NCBI RefSeq assembly: GCF_900454835.1
Contig: NZ_UGTM01000001.1
Coordinates: forward strand, 372,501 to 436,500
Length of the DNA stretch: 64,000 nt
Direction: 5' to 3'
Source of the DNA: Prevotella denticola
GTDB lineage: Bacteria; Bacteroidota; Bacteroidia; Bacteroidales; Bacteroidaceae
The notes beneath the pieces are model-generated. The model did no database searches. It was not told the DNA's origin and saw nothing but the letters and a program-made list of their open reading frames with translations. Below are positions 49,423-58,265 of this stretch, one piece after another; positions within the stretch are counted from its first letter, which is position 1; every line of letters begins with the position of its first letter. The translations under genes were made by a program, and so were the position numbers.

Positions 49423-50292
49423 TTATCCGATAATCTTCTCTTCTAACAGTTCCTTTACGAGCCCCTCTACATCCTCGTCCGAGCCGGTGAGCGTCTTGCT
49501 CTCCTTGGCCTGGAAGACGATGTTCTGTACCGACTTCACCTTTGTAGGCGAACCGGACAGGCCGCACTGAACCTCGTCGCCGTCAACATCGGCTACCGAC
49601 CACTGGTTCAGGGTCAGGTAAGGACGTTCCTCGTAAAGTTGTGTCCAAGGCTCATCGCCCTTTCGTTCCATCGGACAGGTAGCATACTTGTACTTCATCA
49701 CGAGACGGGCATTGCAGGGACGGGCTGGAGCAGCGGTGCCGTTTACCGTGACAAGCACCGGCAGCGGTGCCACGACGGTCTCAACACCTCCGTCGATGTG
49801 GCGGCGGATTGTAGCCTTGCCGTCCTCAATCTTAAGGATTTCCTCGGCGTAAGTAACCTGGTTGAGTCCCAGTTTCTGTGCGACCTGCGGCCCCACCTGT
49901 GCCGTGTCGCCGTCGATCGCCTGACGACCACCGATGATAATGTCTACATCGCCGATTTTCTTCACGGCCGTAGCCAGTGCATAGGATGTAGCCAGCGTGT
50001 CAGCACCTGCAAACTTGCGGTCGGTCAGCAGCCAGCCGGTATCGGTGCCGCGATAGAGCCCCTGGCGGATAATCTCGCCGGCACGTGGAGGCCCCATGGT
50101 CAGTATCCCCACGGTAGACCCCGGGTTCTGTTCCTTCAGCCTGAGCGCCTGCTCCAGTGCGTTCAGGTCTTCAGGGTTGAAGATGGCAGGCAGCGCGGCA
50201 CGGTTCACCGTTCCCTCGGCTGTCATGGCATCCTTCCCCACGTTTCTTGTGTCAGGTACCTGCTTGGCAAGTACAACGATTTTCAAACTCAT
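49423..50292 (-). CDS. etfB: Electron transfer flavoprotein beta subunit
   Basis: 289 aa from the ATG at 50292 (MSLKIVVLAKQVPDTRNVG); the longer frame to 50454 would run over the promoter. ETF-beta motifs: NPEDLNALEQALRLKEQNPGSTVGILTMGP, GADTLATSYALATAVKK, DIIIGGRQAIDGDTAQVGPQVAQKLG and a C-terminal region ending VKELLEEKIIG. First gene of the cluster leading to etfA, DUF559 and the dehydrogenase. Confidence 0.95.
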   Translation of the reverse strand: MSLKIVVLAKQVPDTRNVGKDAMTAEGTVNRAALPAIFNPEDLNALEQALRLKEQNPGSTVGILTMGPPRAGEIIRQGLYRGTDTGWLLTDRKFAGADTLATSYALATAVKKIGDVDIIIGGRQAIDGDTAQVGPQVAQKLGLNQVTYAEEILKIEDGKATIRRHIDGGVETVVAPLPVLVTVNGTAAPARPCNARLVMKYKYATCPMERKGDEPWTQLYEERPYLTLNQWSVADVDGDEVQCGLSGSPTKVKSVQNIVFQAKESKTLTGSDEDVEGLVKELLEEKIIG

Positions 50293-50338
50293 AAATATAA
50301 TAATGTGTTGTTTAGAAATTCTGTCACGTGTTTGATGG

Positions 50339-50370
50339 CAAAAGTACTGTTTTTTTGCAAAACAAACAAA
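50339..50370 (-). promoter_or_regulatory. Promoter of the etfBA cluster
   Basis: Minus strand: TTTG (50370-50367), a 20-nt spacer and TACTTTTG (50346-50339), giving a leader of about 40 nt before etfB. Confidence 0.65.
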
Positions 50371-50491
50371 TAAAAGCCGTAAAAACCGTCCTGCCGTCAC
50401 TGTCTTGGAACTGATTGGGAGAGAACAGCAGTCAGATGTATCGACATCACACAACGTCTACATCTTACCTCCACATCTACAGGACCGCCGT

Positions 50492-50576
50492 TTCCCGACT
50501 ATCCGGGAACTGGATTCCCAAGGCTTGGGAATGCGGTTCCCAACGTCTGGGAACCGCATTCCCGACCGGTCGGGAA
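50492..50576. repeat. Array of four palindromes (TTCCC...GGGAA), 22-bp period
   Basis: TTCCC starts at 50492, 50515, 50537 and 50559; GGGAA at 50505, 50527, 50549 and 50572. Units 2-4 also nest: GGGAATGCGG pairs with CCGCATTCCC around unit 3. The array lies between the divergent etfB and dnaG promoters. The unit positions match the array at 56470-56553 in spacing (23, 22, 22). Confidence 0.88.
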
Positions 50577-50617
50577 CATATCAGCCTGACCGGTGCTGTT
50601 TTTTTTTCTGTTCTTGT

Positions 50618-50648
50618 TTTGTCATATCATCGGTTTATGTTATCTTTG
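50618..50648 (+). promoter_or_regulatory. Promoter of dnaG
   Basis: TTTG (50618-50621), a 19-nt spacer and TATCTTTG (50641-50648). The ATG at 50656 is only 8 bp after the -7 box, so the transcript is nearly leaderless. Confidence 0.75.
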
Positions 50649-50655
50649 TAGCATA

Positions 50656-52587
50656 ATGATTGACAGACCGACCGTAGACAGGATTATGAATGCGGCGAAT
50701 ATCGTTGAGGTAATCAGCGATTTCGTTTCTTTACGCAAGGCAGGAACAAGCTACAAAGGCTTGTGCCCTTTCCATGATGACCGTACACCATCGTTCTCCG
50801 TCAGTCCGGTGAAAGGCGTTTACAAATGCTTTTCATGCGGTGCGGCGGGCAATGTGGTGAAGTTCATCATGGAACATGAGCAGATGACTTACCCCGAAGC
50901 CTTGAAGTGGCTTGCAAACAAGTATCACATCGAGGTACACGAGCGGGAACTTACGAAGGAGGAGAAGCAGCAGGAAAACGAGCGGGAGTCGATGTTCCTG
51001 GTCAACGAATGGGCTGCGAGGTATTTTGAAAATATCCTGCACAACGATGTTGACGGCATGGCTGTCGGTATGCAGTATTTCCGCAGCCGCGGCTTCAGGG
51101 ATGACATTATCCGTAAGTTCCAGTTGGGTTTCTGCCTGTCGGGCCGTCATGCCTTTGCTGATGCTGCCTTGAAGGCAGGTTTTCAGAGAAATTTTCTCAT
51201 AAAGACAGGTCTCTGTTTCGAGCGTGAGAACGGAGAACTCGTCGACCGTTTCAATGGGCGTGTGATGTTCCCGTGGATAGGTGTGAGCGGTAAGGTGACG
51301 GCTTTCGGCGGCCGTCTGCTGGATGCTCGCACGAAAGGAGTGACCCAGAAGTATGTCAACTCTCCCGACAGTGTCATCTATCACAAGGAACGCGAGCTTT
51401 ATGGTATCTTCCAGGCGAAGAAAGCCATTGCCAAGTACGACCTCGTCTATATGGTCGAAGGATATACGGATGTCGTTTCCATGCACCAGTGCGGCATCGA
51501 GAATGTTGTCGCCAACAGCGGGACGGCACTCTCCGTGCACCAGATCCGCCTCCTGCACCGCTTCACATCCAACATTGTTCTGCTCTATGACGGTGATGCC
51601 GCCGGGCAGCATGCCGCCCTGCGAGGAACGGATATGCTGCTGTCTGAGGGCATGAATGTGAAGGTACTGCTGCTGCCTGACGGAAAAGATCCCGATGAGT
51701 TCGCACGCAGTCACAGTGCGGAGGATTTCAGAAAGTATATAGAAGACAACCAGACGGATTTTATCGTCTTCAAAATAAACATTCTTCTCAATGGTGTTAC
51801 TGACCCTGTCAAGCGTTCAGAAGCCGTCAGTTCGATCGTCCGGAGTGTCTCTGTCATCAAAGATCCGATACTCCGTGACACCTACATCCGTGAGTGTGCC
51901 AACCGTACCGGCGTGTCGGAGCGTACGTTGATGGAACAGATGAACCGGAACATCTATTCCGACCGGGAACAGCAGACAAGAGAACAGCAGCAGCAACGGG
52001 CTGCAATCATACAGCAGCAGACAGACGGACAGACAGCAGTACCTGCCCCGCAGGTGCCGGAAGTGGAACAGATGCTCATGCAGGTCATCGTCAGAGACGG
52101 CGAAAAGGTCATCTTCCGTGACGTGAAGGACGAGGAGAGCGGGCAGCTGTACAGTCTGACAGTGGCGCAGTACATAGCCTTTGACCTCGGCAGTGACAAT
52201 CTCGGCTTCTCGGATCCGCTTTATGCGAGAATGCTCCAGGAGGCTGTAGAGCATAGCGGGGAGGAGAACTTCAAGGCAGAGGAATACTTCATGCAGCATC
52301 CCGACATCCATGTTGCATCTGCGGCCGTGAAACTGGGTGTCGACCGTTTTCAGCTCTCGGAGAGCCTGCAGGTAAAGGAAACGGAAAAGACACTGTGCGA
52401 CCGTGTGGTACACCTCATTGCCGACTTCCGTCTCGATTATGTCTCGTCCCATCTGAAAGAACTCAATGCAAGACTGACGCAGGTGAAGGATGCTGGGGAA
52501 ATGAAGGAAATCATGGAAGAAATCATGAAGATACAGACCCTCCGCAACAAGCTGGCGAAGAAATTAGGTAGTGATATTCTGGTATGA
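50656..52587 (+). CDS. dnaG: DNA primase DnaG
   Basis: 643 aa from the ATG at 50656 (MIDRPTVDRIMNAANIVEVI), the family start; the upstream frame is hydrophobic noise. The CHC2 zinc finger (CPFHDDRTPSFSVSPVKGVYKCFSC), the RNA polymerase core (FGGRLLDARTKGVTQKYVNSPDS) and the TOPRIM domain (YMVEGYTDVVSMHQ, LYDGDAAGQHAALRG, LPDGKDPDEF) are all present. A glutamine-rich linker (REQQQQRAAIIQQQ) leads to the C-terminal helicase-binding domain. It makes RNA primers at replication forks. Its stop overlaps the next gene by 4 bp. Confidence 0.96.
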   Translation: MIDRPTVDRIMNAANIVEVISDFVSLRKAGTSYKGLCPFHDDRTPSFSVSPVKGVYKCFSCGAAGNVVKFIMEHEQMTYPEALKWLANKYHIEVHERELTKEEKQQENERESMFLVNEWAARYFENILHNDVDGMAVGMQYFRSRGFRDDIIRKFQLGFCLSGRHAFADAALKAGFQRNFLIKTGLCFERENGELVDRFNGRVMFPWIGVSGKVTAFGGRLLDARTKGVTQKYVNSPDSVIYHKERELYGIFQAKKAIAKYDLVYMVEGYTDVVSMHQCGIENVVANSGTALSVHQIRLLHRFTSNIVLLYDGDAAGQHAALRGTDMLLSEGMNVKVLLLPDGKDPDEFARSHSAEDFRKYIEDNQTDFIVFKINILLNGVTDPVKRSEAVSSIVRSVSVIKDPILRDTYIRECANRTGVSERTLMEQMNRNIYSDREQQTREQQQQRAAIIQQQTDGQTAVPAPQVPEVEQMLMQVIVRDGEKVIFRDVKDEESGQLYSLTVAQYIAFDLGSDNLGFSDPLYARMLQEAVEHSGEENFKAEEYFMQHPDIHVASAAVKLGVDRFQLSESLQVKETEKTLCDRVVHLIADFRLDYVSSHLKELNARLTQVKDAGEMKEIMEEIMKIQTLRNKLAKKLGSDILV

Positions 52588-54254
52588 TAGACAAGATAAG
52601 AAAAATATTCAGGCAGCCACTTCAGCTTTCGAACCTCACGCCGGACGAGAACAGGCGGATTGTGTCGAAGGCCCTGAAAGCACTCAACTGCACCGGAGAA
52701 TGGCAGGAAGAGAAGGATGCGGCAACGGTACGCTTCGACTTCCAGAGCGGACACTTCGGCATAAGCATCTCCAGCCGGCATCCGCAGGTGGAACTGTCGT
52801 TTCTCTTCTTTGCCGAGGCTGACATGAATGATATAAACATCGTGCGCCAGGTGTGCAACCAGTCCAACCTCAATTCTGACGGTCCACGCTTCACTTATAC
52901 TGTCAATGAAAAAACGAATGTCATCGACCTGCACATCCTGACGATGCTCCTGCTGGATGAAGACCGTGCCAAGGATATCCTTTCGTCGGCGATGGTGGAT
53001 GCATTTGCATGGCAGAACTCATTCATAAGACATCTGGGTGAGGTGAAACGTGAAGCCGGGAATGCGGGTACGAACGACCTGGAAAAGGCTGTGAAAGACT
53101 TTTCACGCAGTATCTTCCTCCTGCACGAGCAGGAGCTTTCTCACCAGCAGACGGCACCGGGATGGCGTCATAATGACAAGGAACCGGCCACGCTGGAGCA
53201 GTGGATGGATAGGGCTTTCGGCAGGGTGGATGTCATATTCTCGGAACTGACGGTCGTGGCAGATGGGATTACGGTCATCAGCGACCGTGAGGCGATTGCA
53301 GCCTACAACCTGTCGGACGCATTGATCGCCGGCGGAGCGTTCGTCCGTCCGAAGGCCATGCTCGACCTGATGTTTTTCCTTCCGTCCCATCCTGCGACAC
53401 GCCGCCGTATGACTTTCAGCCTCCAGCAGGCAGACAGTTGCGCCGACATTCTCTACTATCAGGTCGCTGCGACGCTGCTGCCCCTGCAGGCAGCTTCGGA
53501 CCGTTCGTTGCATACAAAGGAGATGCAGGTGGAGTCGCATTCCGCTTTGCTGGCATACGACCTCCGCAGCACAAAGCAGCTGCAGGATGAGTTCGTTTAT
53601 ATGTGGAAGGAAGCCAAGAGCAAGATTGTCTCCGGCGAAGCGAGGCAGCTTACGGAGGAACAGCAGTTGATTGCCAATGTGGTAAACATGGATGCCGGAG
53701 GGTTCGTCTATCGAGGCAAGGTTCTCTATCAGCAGAAGCGTTACTATGAGGCCACGGCAAGCCTGGAGAATGCATTCCGGCTGCTCTATTCCGGCTTTCT
53801 GAAGCTGAACAGGGAGGAACGAAACGTCTTCTTCGAAGTCTGCTTCATGCTGGGTTTCTGCTACAATGAGCTGCGACAGTATGAGCGTGCATTCTATTAT
53901 TTAACGTTTACCCTGGACCTCTGCCGTGCCGGCTATGCCGAGGCATACGTGAACTGCCTCATCAATATGGGTGACTTCCGATCACTGAGGAGCATAGACG
54001 GTTTTCTGGACGAACTGCGCAATGCCGTGTCAGACGGAGACGAAGAAGAGTTGGAGTCCAGATTCCGTCTCTTGCTGCGGTTCCTTTACCGCCGCAAGAC
54101 CTATGTCCTGATAGAAATGCGCCGGCTGGACGAGGCGGAGAAGATTCTCCTCCGGATGGCTGATGATCCGGATAATGCCGACTTTGCACGGGATGAGCTG
54201 GCCTATATCCGGCATCTGCGAAGAACAGGCACTGACAGAAAAAACATCCCGTGA
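52584..54254 (+). CDS. TPR-like helical protein of unknown function
   Basis: 556 aa, cytoplasmic, no signal peptide. It starts with ATG overlapping the dnaG stop (ATGA). The N-terminal ~150 residues form a mixed domain (LTPDENRRIVSKALKALNCTGEW). The C-terminal half has TPR-like helix pairs (DAGGFVYRGKVLYQQKRYYEATASLENAF, FFEVCFMLGFCYNELRQYERAFYYLTF, LIEMRRLDEAEKILLRM). No family name recognised. Tight coupling with dnaG is the only functional hint; cardiolipin synthase follows 27 bp later. Confidence 0.75.
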   Translation: MIDKIRKIFRQPLQLSNLTPDENRRIVSKALKALNCTGEWQEEKDAATVRFDFQSGHFGISISSRHPQVELSFLFFAEADMNDINIVRQVCNQSNLNSDGPRFTYTVNEKTNVIDLHILTMLLLDEDRAKDILSSAMVDAFAWQNSFIRHLGEVKREAGNAGTNDLEKAVKDFSRSIFLLHEQELSHQQTAPGWRHNDKEPATLEQWMDRAFGRVDVIFSELTVVADGITVISDREAIAAYNLSDALIAGGAFVRPKAMLDLMFFLPSHPATRRRMTFSLQQADSCADILYYQVAATLLPLQAASDRSLHTKEMQVESHSALLAYDLRSTKQLQDEFVYMWKEAKSKIVSGEARQLTEEQQLIANVVNMDAGGFVYRGKVLYQQKRYYEATASLENAFRLLYSGFLKLNREERNVFFEVCFMLGFCYNELRQYERAFYYLTFTLDLCRAGYAEAYVNCLINMGDFRSLRSIDGFLDELRNAVSDGDEEELESRFRLLLRFLYRRKTYVLIEMRRLDEAEKILLRMADDPDNADFARDELAYIRHLRRTGTDRKNIP

Positions 54255-54281
54255 AGATAGGAACGGGAAAGGAGGTAGAGG

Positions 54282-55703
54282 ATGATTTACGTTCACTGGT
54301 TTACCCTGGTCATTTATGTTGTCGTCATCATCATGGTGATGGTACGTGTGCTGATGGACAACCGGCAGCCTGCCAAGACAATGGCGTGGATGCTGGTACT
54401 GACGTTCATCCCCATGCTGGGCATCATCCTTTACTTCTTCTTCGGGCAGACCACCCGCAAGGAGCGCAAGATATGGCAGCACAGCATGGACCAGCTGACG
54501 AAGCGGTCCATGCTGGAGTTCGTTGAACAGAAACGGCTTCATCTGCCAGATGCGTACCGTACGCTCATCAATCTCTTCATGAACCAGAACTGGGCCTTGC
54601 CCTTCAAGAACAACGAGACGGAAATATACACGTCAGGGTACGAATTCTTCCCCTCGCTGCTTATGGAAATCGGAAAGGCCGAGCACCATATTCATCTGGA
54701 CACTTTCATCATTGTCGACGACCCGCTGGGGCGGATTGTCGCTGATGCTCTGATTGACAAGGCGCGGCAGGGCGTAGAGGTGCGTGTCATCTACGATGAT
54801 GTAGGCTCATGGAAGACGAAGAACCGATTTTTCGACCGTATGCGGGCCGAGGGTATAGAGGTCTATCCTTTCATGCCCGTCCGATTCCCGGTCTTTACAA
54901 GCAAAGTGAACTACCGCAATCACCGCAAGATCTGTGTCATCGACGGCGAGGTGGGCTTTATCGGAGGCATGAACATCGCCATGCGCTACGTGAAGGGATT
55001 CGGAAAACTGGCATGGCGCGACACCCATGTGAAGATAACGGGTGCTGCTGTCTACGGACTGCAGCGTGCCTTTCTGGTAGACTGGTTCTTCGTGAGCCAG
55101 TCGCTGATTGCCGACCACGGTTATTATCCTGTGAACAAAGTAGAAGAGAACGACAGCCTCGTCCAGATTGTGACGAGCAACCCAACAAGTCTGTGGCCGG
55201 AGATAGAGCAGGGATATGTCAGGGTGCTTGCCAGCGCCAAGCATTATGTCTATATGGAAACACCTTATTTTCTTCCTACCGATCCCATACTCTTTGCCAT
55301 GCGTACGGCAGCCCTGTCGGGTGTCGATGTAAGGCTGATGATACCTTACGAGACGGACACGAAGATTGTAGAGTGGGCCTCCCGGTCGTACGTGATGGCG
55401 ACGGTCAAGGCAGGCGTGAAAGTATATCTGTATAAGGCAGGCTTCAACCATTCGAAACTTCTCGTTACAGATGACGCAATGGCAACCATCGGATCAACGA
55501 ATGTAGACTTCCGCAGTTTTGAGAACGACTTTGAGTCCAACGCCTTCTTCTATGACCGGGATATTGCCTTGCGTGTGAAGGCGATTTTCCTTGACGACCA
55601 GGGGAAGAGCGTTGCCCTGGAGGATGTACGCAACCTTACCCACCGCTCTTTCCTGCAGCGGTTATGGGAGTCGCTGGTAAGGCTGCTCAGTCCGTTGTTG
55701 TAA
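54282..55703 (+). CDS. cls: Cardiolipin synthase
   Basis: 473 aa. Two N-terminal transmembrane helices (FTLVIYVVVIIMVMVRVL, TMAWMLVLTFIPMLGIILYFFFG) precede two PLD catalytic motifs: NHRKICVIDGEVGFIGGMN and NHSKLLVTDDAMATIGSTN (HxKxxxxD each). It condenses phospholipids to cardiolipin at the inner membrane. The start has a rare strong Shine-Dalgarno sequence for this phylum: GGAGGT at 54271-54276, 5 nt before the ATG. It is likely co-transcribed with dnaG and the TPR-like gene. Confidence 0.95.
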   Translation: MIYVHWFTLVIYVVVIIMVMVRVLMDNRQPAKTMAWMLVLTFIPMLGIILYFFFGQTTRKERKIWQHSMDQLTKRSMLEFVEQKRLHLPDAYRTLINLFMNQNWALPFKNNETEIYTSGYEFFPSLLMEIGKAEHHIHLDTFIIVDDPLGRIVADALIDKARQGVEVRVIYDDVGSWKTKNRFFDRMRAEGIEVYPFMPVRFPVFTSKVNYRNHRKICVIDGEVGFIGGMNIAMRYVKGFGKLAWRDTHVKITGAAVYGLQRAFLVDWFFVSQSLIADHGYYPVNKVEENDSLVQIVTSNPTSLWPEIEQGYVRVLASAKHYVYMETPYFLPTDPILFAMRTAALSGVDVRLMIPYETDTKIVEWASRSYVMATVKAGVKVYLYKAGFNHSKLLVTDDAMATIGSTNVDFRSFENDFESNAFFYDRDIALRVKAIFLDDQGKSVALEDVRNLTHRSFLQRLWESLVRLLSPLL

Positions 55704-55887
55704 GGATGTCCTGAAAGTCCCACATTGAACTTTTGCCTGCATGGACATTGTCAGCCCTTTGTCCCTTTTGGTTTTATGCGGCATATTCTGGTTTCACTTT
55801 CAGTCGCATATACCGGAAGGAGAGTCTGTCTGCCTGAAAAGGAAAGGACTGCAAAGGTGATTTTCTGGACCAGCCTGGACTGATTGT

Positions 55888-56418
55888 TTACTTGAACAAC
55901 GTGAAGTTCACGCTGCCATAACTCCGGTGTTCGAGAAAATGCGGATGGGTGGAGAAGTCGTCGTGTTTGCCATGCTCAAAGACAAGCAGCCCGTCTTCTT
56001 TCAAGAGTCCGTATTGGAAGATGAGGTCGGGGAGGGTGGGAAGCTCGGGCAGCGCATAGGGAGGATCGGCGAAGACGAGGTCGAACTGCTGGTGACAGCT
56101 CTTCAGGAAACGGAAGACATCTCCTTTTATCAGCACATGGTTTTCCGTGCCGATTTTCTCCATGCACTGACTGATGAAGCGGGCATGGTCGCGGTCTTTT
56201 TCGACGCTCACCACCTGCGGACAGCCCCGTGAGAGAAGCTCCAGGGAGATGCTCCCTGTACCTGCAAAGAGGTCGAGTGCCGTGGTTTCTTCCCAGTCGG
56301 TGTAGCCGTTGATTACATTGAAGATGTTTTCTTTGGCGAAGTCGGTTGTCGGGCGGGCCTTGAAAGTGCGTGGGATGTCAAAGCGTCTGCCTTTGTATCT
56401 TCCTGTGATGATTCGCAT
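55888..56418 (-). CDS. rsmD: 16S rRNA (guanine-966-N2)-methyltransferase RsmD
   Basis: 176 aa. Hallmarks: MRIITGRYKGRRFDIP, RPTTDFAKENIFNVI, SAM motif ALDLFAGTGSISLELLSRG and catalytic FADPPYALPEL. It modifies G966 of 16S rRNA in the small ribosomal subunit. The gene follows the DUF3822 gene on the same strand, a common Bacteroidota order; the 145-bp gap between them is filled by a palindrome array that could fold in the shared mRNA. Confidence 0.95.
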   Translation of the reverse strand: MRIITGRYKGRRFDIPRTFKARPTTDFAKENIFNVINGYTDWEETTALDLFAGTGSISLELLSRGCPQVVSVEKDRDHARFISQCMEKIGTENHVLIKGDVFRFLKSCHQQFDLVFADPPYALPELPTLPDLIFQYGLLKEDGLLVFEHGKHDDFSTHPHFLEHRSYGSVNFTLFK

Positions 56419-56469
56419 TGTTTTTTGTTGTGGGGGTTAAGAAAAGTCTGTCTGCTTCCGGCAGGTATA

Positions 56470-56553
56470 TTCCCGACTGTCCGGGACTTGTGTTCCCGAG
56501 GCCTGGGACTTCTGTTCCCGACGGCTGGGAACCGTATTCCCAGCCGTCGGGAA
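56470..56553. repeat. Array of four palindromes (TTCCC...GGGA), 22-bp period
   Basis: TTCCC starts at 56470, 56493, 56515 and 56537; GGGA at 56483, 56505, 56527 and 56549. Unit 3 (TTCCCGACGGCTGGGAA) and unit 4 (TTCCCAGCCGTCGGGAA) are exact reverse complements with a 5-nt loop. Same spacing (23, 22, 22) as the array at 50492. It lies between the DUF3822 stop and the rsmD start. Confidence 0.88.
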
Positions 56554-56563
56554 TATTTTCCTG

Positions 56564-57388
56564 TCAGCCCAGGTAAATCGCCTTAAGGTCGTAAGGAATC
56601 TCCTTCCGTCCGGCCAGTGGAATGTTGCCGAAGTCGGTTTCCGGGTCGACGACCCTGTAGAGTTTCAGATACTGTCCGATATGCTCGACGAGCCAGTCCC
56701 GATGTGGCAGGTCGCCGATGAGATACAGCTCGTCCTTGTCTGCATCCATCCCCGTCAGCTTCCATATATAAAGAAGGTAATACAGGGCATCATGTGCGTG
56801 CGTGGCTTCGTATGAATTACTGAAGCGGAACCGGTTCTGCTGGAAACTGAACACCTCCATCTGTTTCTCATGGAAATAGGCGTAGAGCTTCCGGCGCGGT
56901 CCTGCGAAGGATCGTCGGTAGAGATGTGTCCAGACCGACTGCATGAGCGGTTGGAAGCGGATGTCCTGAAAGTGGTCGTCGATGACGAGCCTGAGGTCTT
57001 TGTTGACGGAGAAGACTGCAACGGCATTCAGGTCGGACTGTATGCTGGAAAGGATCTCCTCATTGCCCTGCCGGTGGTAGGTGTGATGATAGAGTGCCTC
57101 GGCATCCTGCGTCTTGAACTCATCTGCCGGCATGAGCATCACCGGTGCGTCCAGCTCTGCCAGTACCCGTTTGTACCCGCTCTGAAGCAGCTCCGAGACC
57201 GTGAAGGCTTCACGCAGGTTGGCAGCCATGGAGATACCCGCATTGACCTCGTAAGGTTCGTAAACAAGCATGCCGTTCTCCTGCGGGTCACCCACGGCGA
57301 ATGCCATTGTACTTCTGCCGAACCGGATGGTCAGCCGCAGCTTCTTGTCGGATATGTTATGGTCGGTCTCTGTCATTGCAGATGTCAT
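56564..57388 (-). CDS. DUF3822 family protein
   Basis: 274 aa from the ATG at 57388 (MTSAMTETDHNISDKKLRL); longer starts at 57403 and 57460 are at or beyond the likely start of transcription. Features: LTIRFGRSTMAFAV, EVNAGISMAANLREAF, a mid region with YHHTYHRQGNEEILSS and the C-terminal YLIGDLPHRDWLVEHIGQYLKLYRVV. The fold resembles a duplicated actin-like/ribonuclease H-type layout, but function is unknown. It precedes rsmD, as in many Bacteroidota. Confidence 0.8.
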   Translation of the reverse strand: MTSAMTETDHNISDKKLRLTIRFGRSTMAFAVGDPQENGMLVYEPYEVNAGISMAANLREAFTVSELLQSGYKRVLAELDAPVMLMPADEFKTQDAEALYHHTYHRQGNEEILSSIQSDLNAVAVFSVNKDLRLVIDDHFQDIRFQPLMQSVWTHLYRRSFAGPRRKLYAYFHEKQMEVFSFQQNRFRFSNSYEATHAHDALYYLLYIWKLTGMDADKDELYLIGDLPHRDWLVEHIGQYLKLYRVVDPETDFGNIPLAGRKEIPYDLKAIYLG

Positions 57389-57406
57389 ATTGCTTTTTAC
57401 CATCTG

Positions 57407-57414
57407 CAAACTTA
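57407..57414 (-). promoter_or_regulatory. -7 box for the DUF3822-rsmD transcript
   Basis: TAAGTTTG on the minus strand, placing the start of transcription near 57400. No clear -33 box. Confidence 0.45.
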
Positions 57415-57588
57415 CGCATTTTTTTCCGATTACGTTTGCTTTCCGGTTGATAAATATCATCTGACAGGTTATTATCGGGTATTAGAGGGTGGATGAGGAT
57501 AGATTCCAGGGGGAGCAAATATCCTTTCACTCGCTTTTTCCCTGCTATGACTGTTCTGAAGGCTTTACGGATAGTCGCACAAAATAAC

Positions 57589-57632
57589 GACAAAGGCCCA
57601 CGGAAGCGCGAAAACTTCTGTGAGCCTTTGTC
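57589..57632 (-). terminator. Terminator after the MerR-type gene
   Basis: gacaaaggc...cctttgtc arms pair over about 16 positions with one bulge; on the minus strand the hairpin is followed by gttattttg. It lies between the MerR gene stop (57663) and the DUF3822 promoter. Confidence 0.65.
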
Positions 57633-57662
57633 CATATATGTCCTGTCCCGGCAGGGACGATT

Positions 57663-58001
57663 CTATACCAGTCTGTCCAGATGTTTCTTGAGGTCCTTCA
57701 GCTGGTCGCGGACAGAGATGAGGCTTTCCATTATCTTCTGGCTCTTGTCTGCGCCGCTGCGGTTCTCCTGTAGCATCTTGCGGGCAGCGGCAATCTTGAA
57801 GCCGCGCACCTTGACGAGGTTGTAGATGACCTTGATCTGCTCGATGTCTTTCTCTGTGTACTGGCGCACACGGTTGCCGGTAGTCTTTGGGCGAAGGTGT
57901 GGGAACTCTGTTTCCCAGTACCGCAGCAGACTCTCCGTGACATTGAGCTGTCGTGCCACTTCCTTGATAGAATAATACAGTTTATGCGGATTCTCTGCCA
58001 T
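57663..58001 (-). CDS. MerR-family transcriptional regulator
   Basis: 112 aa. The N-terminal winged helix-turn-helix (KLYYSIKEVARQLNVTESLLRYWETEF and TGNRVRQYTEKDIEQIKVIYNLV) is a typical MerR DNA-binding domain; the C-terminal ~35 residues form a coiled coil (KSQKIMESLISVRDQLKDLKKHLDRLV) for dimerisation. There is no effector domain and no metal-binding Cys, so the signal is unknown. It is divergent from alaS with a 264-bp gap. Confidence 0.9.
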   Translation of the reverse strand: MAENPHKLYYSIKEVARQLNVTESLLRYWETEFPHLRPKTTGNRVRQYTEKDIEQIKVIYNLVKVRGFKIAAARKMLQENRSGADKSQKIMESLISVRDQLKDLKKHLDRLV

Positions 58002-58190
58002 GTCTTGTTTCTTTAATCATTCAAAAATAATAATTCACAATTCATAATTATGATTGTCTTAGTCTGCGGACGACCCTGTTCGTTTTGTACATTCTGTCCT
58101 TTAAATCAATTATTTACACAGGCTCGGTGTCGGACAGAACGGATGTATGCTCCTCAAGGAGAAGTTTTTGCGTATTCAGCAGCCTAATTG

Positions 58191-58222
58191 TTTGCAAAAA
58201 TACGCAAAAGTCAGTATCTTTG
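58191..58222 (+). promoter_or_regulatory. Promoter of alaS
   Basis: TTTG (58191-58194), a 20-nt spacer and TATCTTTG (58215-58222): a full match to the Bacteroidota consensus. The leader is about 40 nt. Confidence 0.8.
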
Positions 58223-58265
58223 CAACAATTTTAGATAGAAAAATTGAATTAAAAACAAAATAAAG

